DNA of 64,000 bases from Xenophilus aerolatus (GTDB taxonomy: Bacteria; Pseudomonadota; Gammaproteobacteria; Burkholderiales; Burkholderiaceae_C), in NCBI GenBank assembly GCA_030418545.1, contig QAIB01000002.1, positions 62,001-126,000 of the forward strand, given 5' to 3'. The translations under genes were made by a program, and so were the position numbers. The notes beneath the pieces were generated by a model that was given only the letters and a program-made list of their open reading frames with translations, did no database searches and was not told the origin of the DNA. Below, in pieces: positions 63,520-64,000 of this stretch (position 1 is the first letter of the stretch; the number at the start of each line of letters is the position of its first letter).

Positions 63520-64000
63520 TCAGGCGGGAACGGCTTGCGCCTGGGCGGCCTCGATCTCCACGACCACGCGGCTGGCCGCCACCTGGTCGCCGGGCTTCAC
63601 ATGCAGGGCCACGACCGTGCCCGCCACGGCCGCCGCGTGGACGTGTTCCATCTTCATGGCTTCGAGCGTGACGACCGGTTGCCCCACCGCCACGCGATCG
63701 CCGACCTTGGCCATCACCGCGACGACGCGGCCGTTCATCGATGCGCGCACCTTGCCGTCGCCGCCGTCGTGGCCCTGGCGCGCGGTCGCGGCCCGGGTCT
63801 TGTCCTCGACGCGCGACGAGATGCCGCGGTACTGGAGCAGCAGGGTCGCGCCGTCGCGATGGAAGGCGGCCTTCTCGTCGAGGCCGTTGCAGGTCAGGCG
63901 CACCGTGTGACCGTCCGCGTCCAGGAGAGTGATCGAATGCGTGGCGTCGCCGATGCAGACCTCGTAGCAACGCGGGCCTGACGTTGTCAGCACGGCCGTC
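63520..64000 (-). CDS. Biotin-dependent acyl-CoA carboxylase alpha subunit (C-terminal part)
   Basis: The end of a biotin carboxylase/BCCP subunit, cut by the right edge; the frame is open at base 64000. The biotinyl domain is complete: the biotin lysine is in EAMKMEH, with the flanking V-x-x-VGDRVAVGQPV and VKPGDQV turns. The upstream 80 residues are the beta-rich linker of the 3-methylcrotonyl- or geranyl-CoA carboxylase type. Gene identity (acetyl-, propionyl-, methylcrotonyl- or geranyl-CoA) cannot be decided here. It precedes the acyl-CoA ligase by 20 bases. Confidence 0.85.
   Translation of the reverse strand, partial: TAVLTTSGPRCYEVCIGDATHSITLLDADGHTVRLTCNGLDEKAAFHRDGATLLLQYRGISSRVEDKTRAATARQGHDGGDGKVRASMNGRVVAVMAKVGDRVAVGQPVVTLEAMKMEHVHAAAVAGTVVALHVKPGDQVAASRVVVEIEAAQAQAVPA

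Noticed and set aside
1-64000. tRNA or rRNA genes, integrases, transposases
   Set aside because: None recognised by eye on either strand; small RNAs cannot be excluded.

Overview
The window is a high-GC (about 70%), densely coded piece of a betaproteobacterial chromosome. Gene content, codon use (strong GC at third positions) and protein style point to the Burkholderiales, most likely Comamonadaceae and Variovorax-like; this is an inference from family resemblance, not a database match. I saw no tRNA, rRNA, CRISPR array, insertion sequence or phage gene.

Layout. 1-5690 (+): cydDC, a bd-type quinol oxidase cydAB and the tiny subunit cydX; cydD is cut by the left edge. 5734-7894 (-): a GbsR/MarR regulator, a cupin, an EthD-like protein and paaY. 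8083-15026 (+): a compact phenylacetate operon paaG-I-K-A-B-C-D-E-R with a TetR-type operator over its promoter, then a Liv-type ABC importer (15105-20031) with permease and ATPase fused in one protein. 20120-24117 (+): aroC, an MFS carrier, a rhomboid protease and an aldo/keto reductase. 24131-29971 (-): a ROK-regulated sugar ABC importer with a PfkB kinase, resembling Frc (fructose) systems. 30259-34948: a LysR regulator divergent from a Bug-type binding protein, an FAD oxidoreductase and an aminotransferase broken by two frameshifts. 34961-40929: DUF421 protein, an anchored protein, a hybrid histidine kinase with one frameshift, a BLUF photoreceptor and small hypotheticals. 40999-48670: a quinate/shikimate catabolic island (IclR regulator, two shikimate-dehydrogenase-like enzymes, the two-domain 3-dehydroshikimate dehydratase QuiC, a ShiA-like carrier, a lone TRAP binding protein). 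48896-56102: two MFS carriers and a sigma54 two-component system next to a pair of proteins built from the same repeated module. 56250-64000: DsbA/FrnE protein, OpgC-like acyltransferase, small basic protein, Lrp regulator divergent from an acetolactate-synthase-like enzyme and SDR, and an acyl-CoA ligase next to the end of a biotin-dependent carboxylase.

How genes work together. PaaK makes phenylacetyl-CoA, PaaABCDE epoxidises it, PaaG isomerises the epoxide, and PaaI/PaaY are thioesterases that relieve dead-end CoA thioesters. Ring opening and beta-oxidation genes (paaZ/N, F, H, J) are not in the window. QuiC plus the dehydrogenases and carrier would feed quinate or shikimate into protocatechuate. 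Two related palindromes, one before the IclR/dehydrogenase pair and one before quiC, suggest one regulator controls the island.

Best candidate for something undescribed: 50510-56102. A histidine kinase and a sigma54 activator lie upstream of a candidate -24/-12 promoter, which precedes an exported protein, a cytosolic protein and an MFS carrier on the same strand. The exported and cytosolic proteins each carry two copies of one module of about 70-80 residues that I cannot assign to a known function.
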